64,000 nucleotides of DNA from Tsuneonella suprasediminis (GCF_003605755.1 NZ_RAHJ01000018.1:1-64000), one strand, 5' to 3'; counted from the first letter of the stretch, positions 40,250 to 51,830 are shown. Made by a program: numbers and translations. The notes: a model not told the origin generated them from the sequence alone.

Positions 40250-42589
40250 TCAGGTATCGAATTTGGGAAGAGCGAGGCCGCGCAGGCGCAGGGCGTTGCC
40301 GATCACCGATACCGAAGACAGGCTCATCGCTGCGGCCGCGATCATCGGGTTCAAGAGCAACCCGGTCCATGGATAGAGGACACCTGCTGCGACCGGTATG
40401 CCGAGCGCATTATACGCAAAGGCAAAGAACAGGTTCTGCCTGATGTTGCGCATAGTGGCCCGAGACAGGACGAGCGCCTGAACAACGCCGACGAGGTCGC
40501 CGCGCACCAGTGTCACGCCCGCGCTTTCGATCGCGACATCGGTACCCGTTCCCATCGCGATGCCGACATGCGAAGCGGCAAGCGCGGGTGCGTCGTTTAT
40601 GCCGTCGCCGGCCATAGCGACCCGGCGACCCTCGCTCTTCAACTGCTCGATCTTGCGATGTTTGTCCTCGGGCGAGACGTTCGCTTCGACTTCGTCGATA
40701 CCGACCTGGCTTGCTACCGCACGCGCGGTGGCTTCGCTGTCGCCGGTAAGCATCACGATCTTGATGCCGCGCTCATGCAACGCGGCAATAGCGGTGCGGC
40801 TGGTTGCCTTGATCGGATCGGCGACCGCGATAAGGCCTGCCGGTGCCCCGTCCACGGCCACGAACATCACCGTCTGTCCGAGGCTTCGGCCTTCGTCCGC
40901 CGTTGACCGCCAGCCTTCTTCGAGCGCCCCTATACGCTCCATCATCTTTTCATTCCCGATCGCGACCAGGCGCTTGTCGACATTTGCCTGGATACCTTCG
41001 CCGGTCACGGATTCGATATCGGAAGCGTCGAGAATGGCAGCGCCCCTGTTTTGAGCCCCTTCCACGATCGCGTGGGCGAGCGGATGCTCGCTTCCTCTCT
41101 CAACGGCAGCGACAAGGCTCAGCAATTCCTGCTCGTCGAAATTTGGCTGCGGTTTTACGTCGACAAGATCAGGCTTGCCCCGGGTCAGCGTTCCGGTCTT
41201 GTCGACGACCAGCGTATCGATCTTTTCCAGCGTTTCGAGCGCTTCGGCGTTCTTGATCAGGATCCCGTGCTGCGCGCCCTTGCCGGTACCGGTCATGATC
41301 GACATCGGCGTCGCCAGTCCGAGCGCGCAGGGACACGCGATGATCAGAACGGCGACCGCGTTGACGAGCGCGTAGGCAAGGGCCGGTGCCGGTCCCCAGA
41401 TGGCCCAGACGACAAAACTCACGATAGCGACAAGGACGACGATGGGTACGAACCATCCGGTGACCTGGTCGGCGAGCCGCTGGATCGGTGCCCGGCTGCG
41501 CTGGGCCTCCGCGACCATCTGCACGATCTTCGAGAGCATGGTGTCCGCGCCGACCTGCGTCGCGCGCATGGTGAAGCTGCCGGTCTGGTTTACGGTGCCC
41601 CCGATCACGGGATCGCCCGCGCTTTTCTTGACGGGAATGGGTTCGCCACTGATCATGGATTCGTCGATGGCACTGCTTCCATCCTCGAGCGTGCCATCGA
41701 CGGGGACCTTGTCGCCCGGACGCACGCGCAGCAGGTCCCCCGACGTCAATTCATCGAGCGGTACTTCGCGCTCGTCCCCGCGACCGAAGATCTTCATCGC
41801 GGTCGGGGGTGCGAGTTCGAGAAGCGCTCGCAAGGCGCTCGATGTCGATCCGCGCGCCTTGAGCTCGAGCACCTGCCCGAGCAGCACGAGGGTCGTGATA
41901 ACCGCTGCGGCCTCGTAATAGACGCCGACCCGGCCCGCATGATCGCGGAATGCCTCGGGAAAGATGTCCGGGGCGAGGGTTGCCACAAGGCTGAACAGAT
42001 AGGCGATGGCGACGCCGAAGCCGATCAGGGTGAACATGTTGAGGTTCATGGTCCGGACCGATTGCAGCGCGCGGGTGAAGAAGGGCCAGCCGCCCCAAAG
42101 CACCACCGGAGTTGCCAGCAGGAGCTGCAGCCACTGCGCGATAGCGGGTTCGATGACCTGATCGAACGGTCGCGACGGGATCATGTCGCCCATCGCATAG
42201 GCGAAGAGCGGCAGCGTGAAGAGCGCGCTCCACCAGAACCTTCGCCGCATGTCGACGAGTTCGGGATCGGGGCCCTCGTTCAGAGTGACCGTTTCGGGTT
42301 CGAGGGCCATCCCGCATATCGGGCAGGAGCCCGGCCCCGGCTGCCGGATCTCCGGATGCATCGGACAGGTGTATATGGTACCTTCCGGGACATCCTCGAC
42401 AGCATCGAGGTGCGCCTTCGAAAGATACATCTCCGGATCCGCGCGGAACTTGTCGAGGCAGCGCGAGGAGCAGAAGTAATGGTCGCCACCCTTGTGTCGA
42501 TCGATGAAGCGGGCGCCGTCCATCTTCACGCTCATTCCGCAAACGGGGTCGGTCGCAGTGCCCTCGATCGCATTGTGCCCATCGCTCAT
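40250..42589 (-). CDS. copA: copper/silver P1B-1 ATPase, CopA/SilP-like, with YHS and metal-binding domains
   Basis: A 779-aa Cu(I)/Ag(I) exporter. Instead of an HMA domain the N-terminus carries a YHS domain ([23 protein letters not shown]; about 10-56) and a heavy-metal-binding domain ([21 protein letters not shown]; about 73-95). The membrane motif CPC ([12 protein letters not shown], about 420), DKTGTLT (about 463), the SEHP nucleotide-binding motif and [10 protein letters not shown] are intact. It is 13 bp downstream of the multicopper oxidase in the copper operon and moves Cu(I) from the cytosol to the periplasm, where the oxidase and Cus system act. Confidence 0.92.
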   Translation of the reverse strand: MSDGHNAIEGTATDPVCGMSVKMDGARFIDRHKGGDHYFCSSRCLDKFRADPEMYLSKAHLDAVEDVPEGTIYTCPMHPEIRQPGPGSCPICGMALEPETVTLNEGPDPELVDMRRRFWWSALFTLPLFAYAMGDMIPSRPFDQVIEPAIAQWLQLLLATPVVLWGGWPFFTRALQSVRTMNLNMFTLIGFGVAIAYLFSLVATLAPDIFPEAFRDHAGRVGVYYEAAAVITTLVLLGQVLELKARGSTSSALRALLELAPPTAMKIFGRGDEREVPLDELTSGDLLRVRPGDKVPVDGTLEDGSSAIDESMISGEPIPVKKSAGDPVIGGTVNQTGSFTMRATQVGADTMLSKIVQMVAEAQRSRAPIQRLADQVTGWFVPIVVLVAIVSFVVWAIWGPAPALAYALVNAVAVLIIACPCALGLATPMSIMTGTGKGAQHGILIKNAEALETLEKIDTLVVDKTGTLTRGKPDLVDVKPQPNFDEQELLSLVAAVERGSEHPLAHAIVEGAQNRGAAILDASDIESVTGEGIQANVDKRLVAIGNEKMMERIGALEEGWRSTADEGRSLGQTVMFVAVDGAPAGLIAVADPIKATSRTAIAALHERGIKIVMLTGDSEATARAVASQVGIDEVEANVSPEDKHRKIEQLKSEGRRVAMAGDGINDAPALAASHVGIAMGTGTDVAIESAGVTLVRGDLVGVVQALVLSRATMRNIRQNLFFAFAYNALGIPVAAGVLYPWTGLLLNPMIAAAAMSLSSVSVIGNALRLRGLALPKFDT

Positions 42590-42602
42590 TTGTCGTTCTC
42601 CC

Positions 42603-44144
42603 CTAATTGGCCGTGACCACGAACTGCCCCATCATGCCTGCGTCCTCGTGCTCGAGGATATGACAGTGATACATGTAGGGAGTGTCGGGATCGGTATTCT
42701 CTTCGAACCGCAGCAGCAGCCGGACCTGTTCACGCGGATTGACGATGACGGTGTCCTTGAAACCTGCCTCTTCCGCCCGCGGAGGCCGGCCGTCCCGGTC
42801 GAGTACGCGGAACTGCACATTATGAATGTGAAAGGGATGGGCCATCATCGATGCGTTGGCGATTTCCCATATTTCCCACTGACCCACCGGTACGCGCTGG
42901 TTGATGACATCCATGTCCATGGTCTGGCCGTTGATCGACATGCCCCGACCCATCATGCCCATATCGAGTACGAAGCGGCGGCTGCGAACGGCGAGCGAGG
43001 GGTCTGGCGCGGCAAGCGTGGCCAGGATGGGCGGGAGCGTTACTGGAGTCCCCGCGCCGGAGGGGCACATATCGAGGATCGAAAACGTGCGCCCCTGCCT
43101 CTCGCGATCGGCCCGGTTTCCCATCATTCCGCCGCCCATCATACCCCCGCCTTGTCCGCCCATCATGCCCATGGCGTTAGCAGGGCTGCTGGCAATCAGC
43201 CGGAGCGGGCGCCCTTCGGAAAGATCGACGATCACTTGGCCGCGTTCGCCTGGGGCAAGGGTAAGACTGCGAACCTCGCTTGGCGCGGCAAGCAGGCCGC
43301 CATCGCTTGCGATGAGTTGCATCGGACGATCACCTTCGAGCGAGAAGGTGTAGAACCGCGCATTCGATCCATTGAGAAGCCGCAGGCGCAGCGGACCGGC
43401 GGCGGCCTCGAAAACGGCATTGGCCGTTCCGTTCACATAGATGCGCTCACCCATCACCCCCATCATCCGCGAGTGCATATCGAGCGGGTAAACAAGGCGG
43501 CCCGCGCCGTCGATCACGCGATCCTGCACGACGAGCGGTATGTCATCTACACCGTACCGGCTCGGCAGATCGAGGCGATCCTCTTCCTCGTCGCGCACGT
43601 AGATCGGGGCAGCAAGTCCGGCATAGACCTGTGGTCCGGCCCGGCGATGCAGATGCGAATGATACCAGTATAACGAAGCGCGCTGGCGTAGTTCGAAGGA
43701 CGGGCTCCAGCGCTCACCGGGCCGTATGAGCTGGTGCGGCCCGCCATCCGCTGTGGCGGGAAGTTCGAAACCATGCCAGTGGACGGTCGCATCTTCGGCA
43801 AGCTTGTTGTCGATGTGAAAGCGAACCTGTTCGCCGCGGCGCATTTCGAGGGTCGGGCCGAGATAGGATGCGTCGATACCGATCGTCGGTGACGCCGTGC
43901 CGGGCACGAATTCTTTCTCGCCCGGTGTCAGGGACAGGCGAAAGACACGCTCGCCCCGTTCGATCGTTCCTGCCTGTAGCCGAGGTATGGCAAGAGGATT
44001 GCTTTCGCCTCCCTGATCGAGCGACATCCTGCTTTGCGTACCGCAACCCAGCAGCGGCAGCGCGGTGAAACCCGTCGCCGCGAGGCCGGCGCTCTTGATG
44101 AAGTCGCGGCGATCCTTAAAGTCGGGCCTGTCGATACCTGGCAT
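42603..44144 (-). CDS. multicopper oxidase, CueO/CopA-like, TAT-exported
   Basis: A 513-aa periplasmic Cu(I) oxidase. A twin-arginine signal ([16 protein letters not shown]) starts at residue 12; start 44144 is used because the longer frame adds unsupported sequence. Copper ligands of the three cupredoxin domains are visible: [21 protein letters not shown] and the T1/T2 block [15 protein letters not shown] Met/Gly-rich stretch ([19 protein letters not shown]) lies near residue 340, the place of the Cu(I)-collecting Met region in CueO-type enzymes. It lies between CusF and CopA in the operon and lowers Cu(I) toxicity. Confidence 0.9.
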   Translation of the reverse strand: MPGIDRPDFKDRRDFIKSAGLAATGFTALPLLGCGTQSRMSLDQGGESNPLAIPRLQAGTIERGERVFRLSLTPGEKEFVPGTASPTIGIDASYLGPTLEMRRGEQVRFHIDNKLAEDATVHWHGFELPATADGGPHQLIRPGERWSPSFELRQRASLYWYHSHLHRRAGPQVYAGLAAPIYVRDEEEDRLDLPSRYGVDDIPLVVQDRVIDGAGRLVYPLDMHSRMMGVMGERIYVNGTANAVFEAAAGPLRLRLLNGSNARFYTFSLEGDRPMQLIASDGGLLAAPSEVRSLTLAPGERGQVIVDLSEGRPLRLIASSPANAMGMMGGQGGGMMGGGMMGNRADRERQGRTFSILDMCPSGAGTPVTLPPILATLAAPDPSLAVRSRRFVLDMGMMGRGMSINGQTMDMDVINQRVPVGQWEIWEIANASMMAHPFHIHNVQFRVLDRDGRPPRAEEAGFKDTVIVNPREQVRLLLRFEENTDPDTPYMYHCHILEHEDAGMMGQFVVTAN

Positions 44145-44202
44145 ATTCACCTGTTTTTGCGTGGGAGGCACCGGCGCAACCGAGCGCCTCCCACCCACCG
44201 TC

Positions 44203-44589
44203 CTATCGCGGCGTTACCGAGGTAACGACGCTGCCTTCGGTTCCAGTACGAAATTTAAAGGCTATTCCCTCACCGACACTGACCTGTTCGAGGATTTGCG
44301 CGTCGGCTTCGAATGCCATGGTCATCGCGGGCCACCCGATACTTTCGACCGGACCATGCTCGATGGTCACAGTGCCCGCCTCGGAATCGATGGCTGTAAC
44401 CGTTCCCTCCGCGCTGGCGCTCTGCTCGCCGCCGGTCTCCTCCGCCATCGGCATTTCGCCTGACATGGGCATGCTGTCCGAGTTCGCCATGTCGTCTGAC
44501 ATCATGGTCTCTGAGCTGTCGTCTGCAGCGTCGCAGGCTGCAAGCGCCAGCGGTGCCGCGAGCAGGATCATATAGGTTGGGGTACGCAT
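44203..44589 (-). CDS. cusF: CusF-like periplasmic copper-binding lipoprotein
   Basis: A 128-aa protein with a lipoprotein signal (lipobox LAAC, Cys19), a Met/Ser/Asp-rich spacer ([20 protein letters not shown]) and a CusF domain with the Cu(I) site: His in IEHGPVES, Trp in [10 protein letters not shown] and both Met of that motif. It captures periplasmic Cu(I)/Ag(I) and passes it to CusB. Its start overlaps the end of cusA by 22 bp, so it is translated in the same operon. The Met-rich spacer is an additional potential site. Confidence 0.85.
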   Translation of the reverse strand: MRTPTYMILLAAPLALAACDAADDSSETMMSDDMANSDSMPMSGEMPMAEETGGEQSASAEGTVTAIDSEAGTVTIEHGPVESIGWPAMTMAFEADAQILEQVSVGEGIAFKFRTGTEGSVVTSVTPR

Positions 44590-47500
44590 TCTTCTTCTCC
44601 TTGAGGGTTGGCCGGTTTTTCCGGACGGGGCCGCCGCAACAGCAAATATGCGGCGGGAAGTACGAACATGGACAGGAGCGGCGCGGTAATCATACCGCCG
44701 ATCATCGGTGCCGCGATCCGGCTCATCACCTCCGAGCCAGCTCCGGTACCGATCAAGATCGGGAACAGACCCGCAAGGATCACCGCTACGGTCATCGCCT
44801 TGGGTCGGACACGCAAGAGCGCCCCTTCGCGGATCGCCTGATCCACTTCCTCGGCACTCAAATCACCACTTCGTTTCTCGAGGGCTGCCTTGAGATAGAT
44901 CAGCATGATCACGCCGAACTCGGCCGATACACCGGCCAGGGCGATGAATCCGACGGCAGTTGCGACCGACTGGTTGTAGCCCATCAGATAGAGGAGCCAG
45001 TAGCCGCCTGACAGGGCGAATGGCAGCGTACCCATGATAAGCATTGCCTCGTCCCACCTTCTGAAGATCAGATAGAGCAGCAGGAAAATGATGACGAGCG
45101 TGGCGGGTACGACGATCTGCAGCCGTTCGTAGGCGCGGGTAAGGTACTCGAACTGACCCGCGTAGGACAGGCTGACGCCTGCCGGAAGATTGACGCCCGC
45201 GGCAACCGCTTCCTGGAGGTCGGCAACCACCGATGTAAGATCGCGGTCGCGCACATCCACATAGATGTAGCTGGTCAATCGTCCCTGCTCGCTCTTGAGC
45301 ATGGGAGGGCCATCGCTGACGCCGATCCGTGCGACCGTGCCGAGCGTAATCTGTTGTCCCGACGGAGTCAGCAGAGGCAAGGTTCGCAATTCGTCCACGC
45401 TGTCACGAATTTCACGGGGGTAGCGCACATTGATCGGATAGCGCGCCAGGCCTTCGACAGTCCGCGCGACATTGGCCCCGCCTATAGCGCCCGAGACGAT
45501 CTGCTGGACATCGGAGATGTTAAGGCCGTACCTCGCCGCTGCGGCGCGATCGATGTCGACATCGACATAGCGCCCGCCGGAAAGCCTCTCGGCCAGAGCC
45601 GAACTGACGCCGGGGATCGTCTTTGCCACACCCTCGACCTCGAGCGCCACCCGTTCGATCTCGGCAAGATCCTCGCCCGAGACCTTAACGCCGATCGGGC
45701 TCTTGATTCCGGTCGCAAGCATATCGATGCGATTACGGATAGGGGGTACCCAGACATTGGCGAGACCGGGCACTTGAACGACCCGGTCGAGTTCTTCGAT
45801 CAGCGCATCGGTCGTCATGCCTTCGCGCCATTCCTCCCGCGGCCGGAACCGGATCGTGGTCTCGAACATGGTGAGCGGAGCCGGGTCGGTAGCCGTATCT
45901 GCACGGCCGGCCTTGCCGAAGACTGTTTCGACTTCCGGTACCGATTTGATGAGGCGGTCGGTCCGCTGCAGCAGCGCCGAGGCCTCGCCTGGCGATAGAC
46001 CGGGAAGGGCGCTCGGCATGTAGAGCAGATCGCCCTCGTCGAGCGGCGGGAGAAACTCTCCGCCGAGCTGCGAGAAGGGGATCAGCGTGGTGAGGAAGAT
46101 TGCGCCTGCAACCGCGAGCGTGGCTTTGGGCCAGCGCATCACCCAATTAAGCCCCGGTCGGTAAATCCTGGTCAGCCAGCGATTGAGGAAATTGGAGTCT
46201 TCTGACGGTATCTTACCCCTGATCAGCCAGCCCATCATCACCGGAACCAGTGTAACCGACAGCAGCGCAGCCGCCGCCATGGCATAGGTCTTGGTGAAGG
46301 CAAGCGGTGCAAACAACCGGCCTTCCTGGGCTTGTAGGGTAAACACGGGCAGGAACGACAAGGTTATGATCAGAAGGCTGAAGAACAGCGCCGGTCCCAC
46401 TTCCTTCGATGCATCGGCGATGATCCGCCAGCGTTCCTTGACCGAAAGCACCGTGTCGGGATTTTCATGCTCCCATCGCTCGAGATGCTTGTGCGCATTT
46501 TCGATCATCACAACGGCTGCATCGACCATGGCGCCGACCGCGATAGCGATCCCGCCCAGCGACATGATATTGGCATTCACCCCCTGGAAACGCATCACGA
46601 TGAACGCCGCGAGCACGCCCAAAGGCAGGGTGATGATGGCGACAAGTGCCGAACGTGCGTGCCAGAGGAACAGCGCGCATACGATCGCGACGACGATGAA
46701 CTCCTCGATCAGCTTGGTCGTCAAATTCTCCACCGAGGCGTCGATAAGCTGCGATCGGTCGTAGGTGGTGACGATCTCGACGCCCTCGGGAAGGCTCGCC
46801 TGCAATTCGTCCAGCTTTTCCTCGACCGCCTGGATTGCGCTGCGAGCGTCCGCGCCCTGTCTGAGAACGATGATGCCGCCGGCGACCTCTCCTTCGCCGT
46901 TGAGCTCGGCAATGCCGCGGCGCAGCTCCGGCCCGACCTGGATTGTGGCGACATCGCCAAGGGTAACCGGAACCCCGCCAGTTGCAGTCCTGAGGGGAAT
47001 CTCGCGGAAATCGTCCAGCGTCGTCAGATAGCCCGACGCGCGTACCATGTATTCGGCCTCACCCATCTCGACGATCGAACCGCCGGCCTCCTGGTTGGAC
47101 GACTGGATGGCGTTTACGATCTCGGCATGCGTGACGCCGAACGATGCCATCCGGTAAGGTTCGAGCACGATCTGGTATTGTTTCACCATACCGCCGACAC
47201 TCGCGACTTCGGCAATGCCGGGGATCGTCTTGAGCTCGTAGCGCAGAAACCAGTCCTGCAGGCTGCGCAGCCCGGCAAGGTCATGACCGCCCGTGCGATC
47301 GACAAGCGCATATTCGTAAATCCACCCCACGCCCGTCGCATCCGGACCGAGCGTGCTCGTAACACCCTCGGGCAGGCGGTTCTGCACCTGATTGAGATAT
47401 TCGAGCACCCGCGACCGTGCCCAGTAAAGGTCGGTACCGTCCTCGAAAATGATATAGACGTAGCTGTCGCCGAACATCGAGTAGCCGCGTACGGTCTTCG

Positions 47501-47735
47501 CTCCCGGCACCGACAGCATGGTCGTGGCCATCGGGTAGGTCACCTGGTCCTCGACAATCCGGGGCGCCTGGCCCGGATAGTTGGATCGGACGACAACCTG
47601 GACATCGGACAGATCGGGCAAAGCATCGACCGGAGTTGTGCGGACGGCCCAGAACCCGCCAAGGGTCACAGCTATGGCGGCGAGGACGATGAAAAGCCGA
47701 TTGGCGATCGAGGCATCGATAATGCGCGCGATCAT
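44568..47735 (-). CDS. cusA: Cu/Ag RND efflux pump, CusA type
   Basis: A 1055-aa inner-membrane proton-driven pump for monovalent copper and silver. The TM4 signature [15 protein letters not shown] (about residue 395) matches the HME4 group (Cu/Ag), differing from both other pumps in the window. The porter domains and second membrane block are complete; the ending is polar ([16 protein letters not shown]). It is followed by CusF (overlap) and preceded by CusB (4-bp overlap). No frameshift was seen. Confidence 0.93.
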   Translation of the reverse strand: MIARIIDASIANRLFIVLAAIAVTLGGFWAVRTTPVDALPDLSDVQVVVRSNYPGQAPRIVEDQVTYPMATTMLSVPGAKTVRGYSMFGDSYVYIIFEDGTDLYWARSRVLEYLNQVQNRLPEGVTSTLGPDATGVGWIYEYALVDRTGGHDLAGLRSLQDWFLRYELKTIPGIAEVASVGGMVKQYQIVLEPYRMASFGVTHAEIVNAIQSSNQEAGGSIVEMGEAEYMVRASGYLTTLDDFREIPLRTATGGVPVTLGDVATIQVGPELRRGIAELNGEGEVAGGIIVLRQGADARSAIQAVEEKLDELQASLPEGVEIVTTYDRSQLIDASVENLTTKLIEEFIVVAIVCALFLWHARSALVAIITLPLGVLAAFIVMRFQGVNANIMSLGGIAIAVGAMVDAAVVMIENAHKHLERWEHENPDTVLSVKERWRIIADASKEVGPALFFSLLIITLSFLPVFTLQAQEGRLFAPLAFTKTYAMAAAALLSVTLVPVMMGWLIRGKIPSEDSNFLNRWLTRIYRPGLNWVMRWPKATLAVAGAIFLTTLIPFSQLGGEFLPPLDEGDLLYMPSALPGLSPGEASALLQRTDRLIKSVPEVETVFGKAGRADTATDPAPLTMFETTIRFRPREEWREGMTTDALIEELDRVVQVPGLANVWVPPIRNRIDMLATGIKSPIGVKVSGEDLAEIERVALEVEGVAKTIPGVSSALAERLSGGRYVDVDIDRAAAARYGLNISDVQQIVSGAIGGANVARTVEGLARYPINVRYPREIRDSVDELRTLPLLTPSGQQITLGTVARIGVSDGPPMLKSEQGRLTSYIYVDVRDRDLTSVVADLQEAVAAGVNLPAGVSLSYAGQFEYLTRAYERLQIVVPATLVIIFLLLYLIFRRWDEAMLIMGTLPFALSGGYWLLYLMGYNQSVATAVGFIALAGVSAEFGVIMLIYLKAALEKRSGDLSAEEVDQAIREGALLRVRPKAMTVAVILAGLFPILIGTGAGSEVMSRIAAPMIGGMITAPLLSMFVLPAAYLLLRRPRPEKPANPQGEEECVPQPI

Positions 47736-49240
47736 TGCCCGGCACTCCTGATGGTCTCGATACGGGGGCCGGCGTCCTGCTGGGTGAAGGTAAAGCGCAC
47801 TCTATCGCCTTCCTCGAACCCGCTGATCTGCGCTGCATTCTTCGTGCGGAAACTCATCGTCATGGCGGGCCAGTCTAGCCGCGGGACAGGTCCGTGCCGC
47901 AGCGTGACGGAGCCATCGGCAATCTTCTCGATCGTCCCCATTGCGCTGAATGTCACTGGTTGGTCTTCACCGTCCCGGTTCGGACCTGCCTCATCGATCG
48001 CACGAACATCAAGTCCTGCCAGGCTTGCCTCGGAATCGAGCAGGAACTGGCCCGAGGTCACGACCTCTTCGCCTTGCGAAAGGCCGGCCAGCACTTCGGT
48101 CCTGCCTCCCGCCTCACGGCCGATCCGGACTTCGGCAGGCATGAAGCCGCCCTCGTCCTGCTTGATCATGACGATGGTGCGGCGCCCGGTCCGGATCACC
48201 GCTTCGGAAGGAACCAGCAGAGCGCGCCGGGTGTCGGGGGTCAGCGAGACCTGCGCGAACATGCCCGGCTTGAGCCGTCCGGAAGGATTGGGCAATTGTG
48301 CGCGGACGGTGATTGTCCGGCTGGCATCCTGTGCGCTCGGCAAGATCGCGATGATCGGTCCGGAAAATCTCTCATCGGGAAACGCGGTCAGGGTTGCACT
48401 GACAGGTTGGCCGACCCGGATATTCGCTGCTTGTGTTTCGGGCACCGATGCCTCGAGCCAGATCGGCGAGAATCCGGTTATTTCCGCCAGGGTCTGGCCT
48501 GCCATCACGGTCATGCCGGGTCGCACGCCGAGCATGGTGATGGCCCCGTCGGTCGGCGCGGTGACCGTGATCGTCGCCTGCGCGCGGCCGGTCCGGCCCA
48601 CCGATGAAATTTGCCCATTCGACATGCCGAGCAGCCGCATCCGCTCGCGCATGGCCTGTGCAAGCTGTTCATCGCCGCTGTTCAGGACGGCCAGATATTC
48701 CTGCTGCGCTCCGCCCCATTCGGGTACGAGAATATCGGCCAGCGGCGCGCCTCGGCTCACCACATCGTCTGGAGCACGCCCATAGGTTCGTTGTACAAAG
48801 CCGCCAGCCCTTGGCTGGACAATTGCAACGTCCCGCCCGTTGTAAGCGAGAACACCGGTAACGGACACGTCCGGCTCAAGTACGCCGTATTCGGCCTCGG
48901 CGGTGCGGATGCCGAAGTTCTGGACAAGCCCCGCGTCGATCTGAACCCCGGAGGTGGCCTCCTCGCCAGCGCATTTGGGAACAAGTTCCATATCCATGAA
49001 CGGCGATTTTCCAGGCTCGTCGAAACGCTGTCCCGGCACCATCGGATCGTACCAGTAAAGCACGTCCTCACATTCGGCGCTGGATGATCCCCCGTTGCCA
49101 TTTGCCTGACTTCCGCTCTCACCCCGCTGCGATAACCCGTATCCTGCGGTGACGCTGATCAGGGCGACCGTTGCCGCCATCGTCCAGGATTTCTGGCGCG
49201 GCGACAGTTTGTCCCACGCGGCTCCCATTTTGGCTCTCAT
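47732..49240 (-). CDS. cusB: CusB-type adaptor with N-terminal metal-binding and C-terminal CusF domains
   Basis: A 502-aa periplasmic adaptor. It has an N-terminal membrane anchor (about 15-37), a heavy-metal-binding domain ([24 protein letters not shown]; about 62-92), the HlyD-like core ([33 protein letters not shown]), and an extra C-terminal CusF domain (about 430-500: [17 protein letters not shown], with the Trp and two Met ligands). The fusion puts the CusF metallochaperone on the adaptor itself. The genes on both sides overlap by 4 bp. It bridges CusA and the outer-membrane channel. Confidence 0.9.
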   Translation of the reverse strand: MRAKMGAAWDKLSPRQKSWTMAATVALISVTAGYGLSQRGESGSQANGNGGSSSAECEDVLYWYDPMVPGQRFDEPGKSPFMDMELVPKCAGEEATSGVQIDAGLVQNFGIRTAEAEYGVLEPDVSVTGVLAYNGRDVAIVQPRAGGFVQRTYGRAPDDVVSRGAPLADILVPEWGGAQQEYLAVLNSGDEQLAQAMRERMRLLGMSNGQISSVGRTGRAQATITVTAPTDGAITMLGVRPGMTVMAGQTLAEITGFSPIWLEASVPETQAANIRVGQPVSATLTAFPDERFSGPIIAILPSAQDASRTITVRAQLPNPSGRLKPGMFAQVSLTPDTRRALLVPSEAVIRTGRRTIVMIKQDEGGFMPAEVRIGREAGGRTEVLAGLSQGEEVVTSGQFLLDSEASLAGLDVRAIDEAGPNRDGEDQPVTFSAMGTIEKIADGSVTLRHGPVPRLDWPAMTMSFRTKNAAQISGFEEGDRVRFTFTQQDAGPRIETIRSAGQ

Positions 49241-50472
49241 GGCTGGAACTCCGTATAGGTCAGTCGCAAGGTCGTCGCGGCTTCAACTGTCGCCTCCTCA
49301 CGCTCAAGGATCTCGATTTGTAGGAGCGCCAGCGCCTTGATCGCTTCGATGACGTCCAGCAGTTCGGCGCGGTTTGCCGCGAAGCTGGCCCTTTCGAGAT
49401 CAGCCCGGCTTTGGGCGAGGGGTAGCAACTCCTCCGTGGCTCGCTGCCACTGGCGGTATGCGCTGCGCCAGGCGGCAAGGTCGGCCTCGAATTGCGCTTG
49501 CAGTTCGCGCAAGCGATCAAGCTGAATTGCTTGCGCTGCGCTTGCTTCGGCTTCAGCAGCGGCAATCCTCGGGTTCTGCCGCCTGCCCGCAAAGATGGGG
49601 AGCGTAATCGAGCCCATGACCGAGACGACATCACCGAACATCCGATCGCGCCTGCCATAGCTGACATTGATGCCGAAATCGGGCCGCTTCTCCGACCGGG
49701 CAAGATCGATCCTCGCATCTGCCTGTCGAACCTGTGCGATAGCGAGAATGATATCGGGATTAAGCTCTAGGGTCGCCCGGAGTCGCTCGGCATCGACATC
49801 CGCCGCGGGGATAGCCCCGGTAGCAACTGCGCCTTGCACAGCAGCATATCGCGCCAACATGGCCCGTGCCGCGTCAAGGTCGCCTTCTAGGCGGGTCCGC
49901 ATGTCCTCGACTTCCAGTACCGCACGGCGAATTTCGAGGCTCTCAGCCGGCCTGGCCGATCCCGCCGCAACGGCGCTCCGCGCCAAGGGCACCAGCCTTT
50001 CGATCTGCCTAAGTGCCTCATCGATAACATTCAGAGCCTGTTGGGTGTACGCGAGCGAAATCCAGGCCTCGCCTGCTCCAAGCCGAGCCGTGAGCTGCGC
50101 GCGGGTCAACTGCGCGGAAGCCAGATCTATATCGGCCACTGCCATGCGCGCTCTCGCATGGCGCTCCGCGAGATTGGGTATGTCCTGCTCCACACCGACC
50201 TGGATCTGGGTGGGCAGCTGCCGGTCGATCTCGAAGGCTGCCGGGCCTGTCACCGGAAGGTTCTGAATCCCAGCGCGGAGGCGAGGATCTGGTAGTTCGT
50301 CAGCTGCATCAGCGACGCTGCGACGTGCCTCGAGCTGCAACTCCCGCGCTCGCACCTGCGGCTGTTCGCTAACGGCCGCTCTCAAGGCCTCCTCGTAGGC
50401 GATTGACTGCGCGTAACTAGCTGGCGCCAAAGCCAGCAGGACCGGAAATGCGGTCCAGCAAATTTTCTGCAT
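49237..50472 (-). CDS. cusC: Cu/Ag outer-membrane channel, CusC/TolC type
   Basis: A 411-aa outer-membrane efflux protein with a signal peptide (VLLALAPASYAQS) and paired TolC helical domains (for example SYGRRDRMFGDVVSVMGSITLP, EADLAAWRSAYRQWQRATEEL). It forms the exit duct for CusBA. The 4-bp overlap with cusB shows coupling; a small exported protein gene lies 124 bp upstream on the same strand. Confidence 0.88.
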   Translation of the reverse strand: MQKICWTAFPVLLALAPASYAQSIAYEEALRAAVSEQPQVRARELQLEARRSVADAADELPDPRLRAGIQNLPVTGPAAFEIDRQLPTQIQVGVEQDIPNLAERHARARMAVADIDLASAQLTRAQLTARLGAGEAWISLAYTQQALNVIDEALRQIERLVPLARSAVAAGSARPAESLEIRRAVLEVEDMRTRLEGDLDAARAMLARYAAVQGAVATGAIPAADVDAERLRATLELNPDIILAIAQVRQADARIDLARSEKRPDFGINVSYGRRDRMFGDVVSVMGSITLPIFAGRRQNPRIAAAEAEASAAQAIQLDRLRELQAQFEADLAAWRSAYRQWQRATEELLPLAQSRADLERASFAANRAELLDVIEAIKALALLQIEILEREEATVEAATTLRLTYTEFQP

Positions 50473-50596
50473 GATTTCTAGATTCCGCTAGAGCGCGCGA
50501 TATAAGCGCGGACGGAACAAACGACCATCGCTAGGCGCGACGGAAAATTCGTTCAGCTTCAGTATGCAGGGCAGTCCCTGGCAATACTCAGAATCG

Positions 50597-50947
50597 CTAT
50601 TGCGGAGGGGGCGGCTCGGGTCCTTGACCAACGAGAGCCAAAGAATAAGCGGCAAACGGGGTGAACAAGGGACGCGCAGCAAGTGTTACACGCTCTCCTG
50701 ATGGGGCTCCGGCCATCACCAGCGGAGCGATACAGCCGAGGGCTACAAGGCAATCCAGGCGAAGATTTTTGCACGGTCCGTGTTGGTCTTCCGGAGCGGT
50801 CGAAGAACCAGCCTCCATGCGCATCTCATCGCACGGCCCGTCGATCGTCGCCGGCGCCTGTGGAAGCGCCGAGGCATGAGCGGCCGACTGGACAAAGAGT
50901 CCGCAAGCAATCAGAAAAATTCCAAGAGAGCGCAGTAACCGCATCAT
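50597..50947 (-). CDS. small exported protein before cusC, 116 aa
   Basis: A signal peptide (LLRSLGIFLIACGLFVQSAAHASA) is followed by a short acidic part with Cys, Met and His (DGPCDEMRMEAG, EDQHGPCKNLRLDCLVALGC), a hydrophobic segment and a Pro-rich end. Five Cys in total, spaced as two or more pairs, could bind Cu(I) or form disulfides. It occupies the same operon position as the small exported proteins before both czc triads. No family is recognised; a metal-handling role is inference from place and composition. Confidence 0.55.
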   Translation of the reverse strand: MMRLLRSLGIFLIACGLFVQSAAHASALPQAPATIDGPCDEMRMEAGSSTAPEDQHGPCKNLRLDCLVALGCIAPLVMAGAPSGERVTLAARPLFTPFAAYSLALVGQGPEPPPPQ

Positions 50948-51145
50948 CTTTCTCTACGAGCGCAAGCGAGTCTCGACAAGCCTTCGTGATCTGTCGTGGC
51001 AGCAATCATAAATATGGTTCGCTTGCATGGTACATGAGGTCGGCAGGATTTATCGATCGTTATTCGGACGAGGCCTGCCCCGTTCGGGTGTGCGGGGTAG
51101 GTTTTTGCGAAGGCAATCCGTCAAGGTGACGTGTGATGATCAGGA

Positions 51146-51511
51146 TTACCCTGCTTCTTCATCTGACGTCTGTTCCTGTTTCATTCTCATCATTTCGCTG
51201 CAGTTGCGCATCATGTCCATCATTTGGGCGCGCATTTCCGGATCGTTCATCATCGCCATCATTTCAGCGCGCATCTCGGGATTGTTCATCATCGCCATCA
51301 TGCCGGACATGTCACCATCCATGCCCCGCATGTCGCCTTCCAAGCCCGACATTTCGCCCTGCATTGTACCATGCTCATGGCTGCTCTCCTGACTTTGCGA
51401 ACTCTCTTGCGGAGCGGGCTGATGATCAACTTGGGGTTGCGCGGCCGCAGCTGTTGCGAGACCGGCGGTTGCCAAGGCTCCGAGGGCGGCTAGTTTCAAA
51501 CTATTCATCAA
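51146..51511 (-). CDS. exported Met-rich tandem-repeat protein
   Basis: A 121-aa protein with a signal peptide (LAALGALATAGLATAAAAQ). After a Ser/Gln/His region (SSHEHGTMQ) comes a Met-rich segment with 13-residue repeats: MMAMMNNPEMRAE (71-83), MMAMMNDPEMRAQ (84-96) and a decayed third, MMDMMRNCSEMMR. MxxM and MM patterns of this kind bind Cu(I) or Ag(I) in the periplasm. A perfect CueR-type promoter faces this gene about 215 bp upstream (51726-51756). It is probably a copper sponge or chaperone. Confidence 0.7.
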   Translation of the reverse strand: MMNSLKLAALGALATAGLATAAAAQPQVDHQPAPQESSQSQESSHEHGTMQGEMSGLEGDMRGMDGDMSGMMAMMNNPEMRAEMMAMMNDPEMRAQMMDMMRNCSEMMRMKQEQTSDEEAG

Positions 51512-51725
51512 AGAGTTCCTTTCATTGTTCCGCTAAATTCAGTTTTGCGTCATCATGCGCAAGACTTGGAAGCGCGCGAACTTGCCGCTCAAGTTACCTG
51601 CCCAGGTTAGCTGCGCATATATGGCTTGCGTCTTTCCAGGGTGGTGCAGCGTCTGGGCATGTCGGCGCCAATGCGCGGGAGTGCGCTTTCTTCAAATCTT
51701 CCTCCGCGAATCAAACATCACCCGA
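51512..51725. other. long 5' leader region of Met-rich gene
   Basis: No gene seen. Together with the boxes at 51726-51815 it makes the 319-bp divergent control region between the Met-rich gene and the CueR-type regulator. Confidence 0.5.
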
Positions 51726-51756
51726 AAGATAGGGCTTCCCATCATGGGAAGGTCAA
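51726..51756 (-). promoter_or_regulatory. CueR-type promoter facing the Met-rich gene
   Basis: On the minus strand: -35 TTGACC (51756-51751), a 19-bp spacer, -10 TATCTT (51731-51726). The dyad CTTCCCAT-C-ATGGGAAG (51735-51751) is perfect. This is the classic Cu(I)-MerR promoter form. Confidence 0.85.
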
Positions 51757-51800
51757 GAGGGGCGTCAGAATAAATATTCCGGCGGCGGAGGTTATTTGCA

Positions 51801-51815
51801 TTCCCATCGTGGGAA
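51801..51815 (+). promoter_or_regulatory. second CueR-type box before the regulator gene
   Basis: TTCCCATCGTGGGAA, a 6-bp inverted repeat with 3-bp centre, 15 bp before the regulator ATG. A -10-like TTATCC lies at 51818-51823; no good -35 at 19 bp. Probably autoregulatory. Confidence 0.65.
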
Positions 51816-51830
51816 AGTTATCCAGCATGC

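Noticed and set aside
41051-42616. A 521-codon plus-strand frame opposite copA
   Set aside because: Shadow of the CopA ATPase, which has all catalytic motifs on the other strand.
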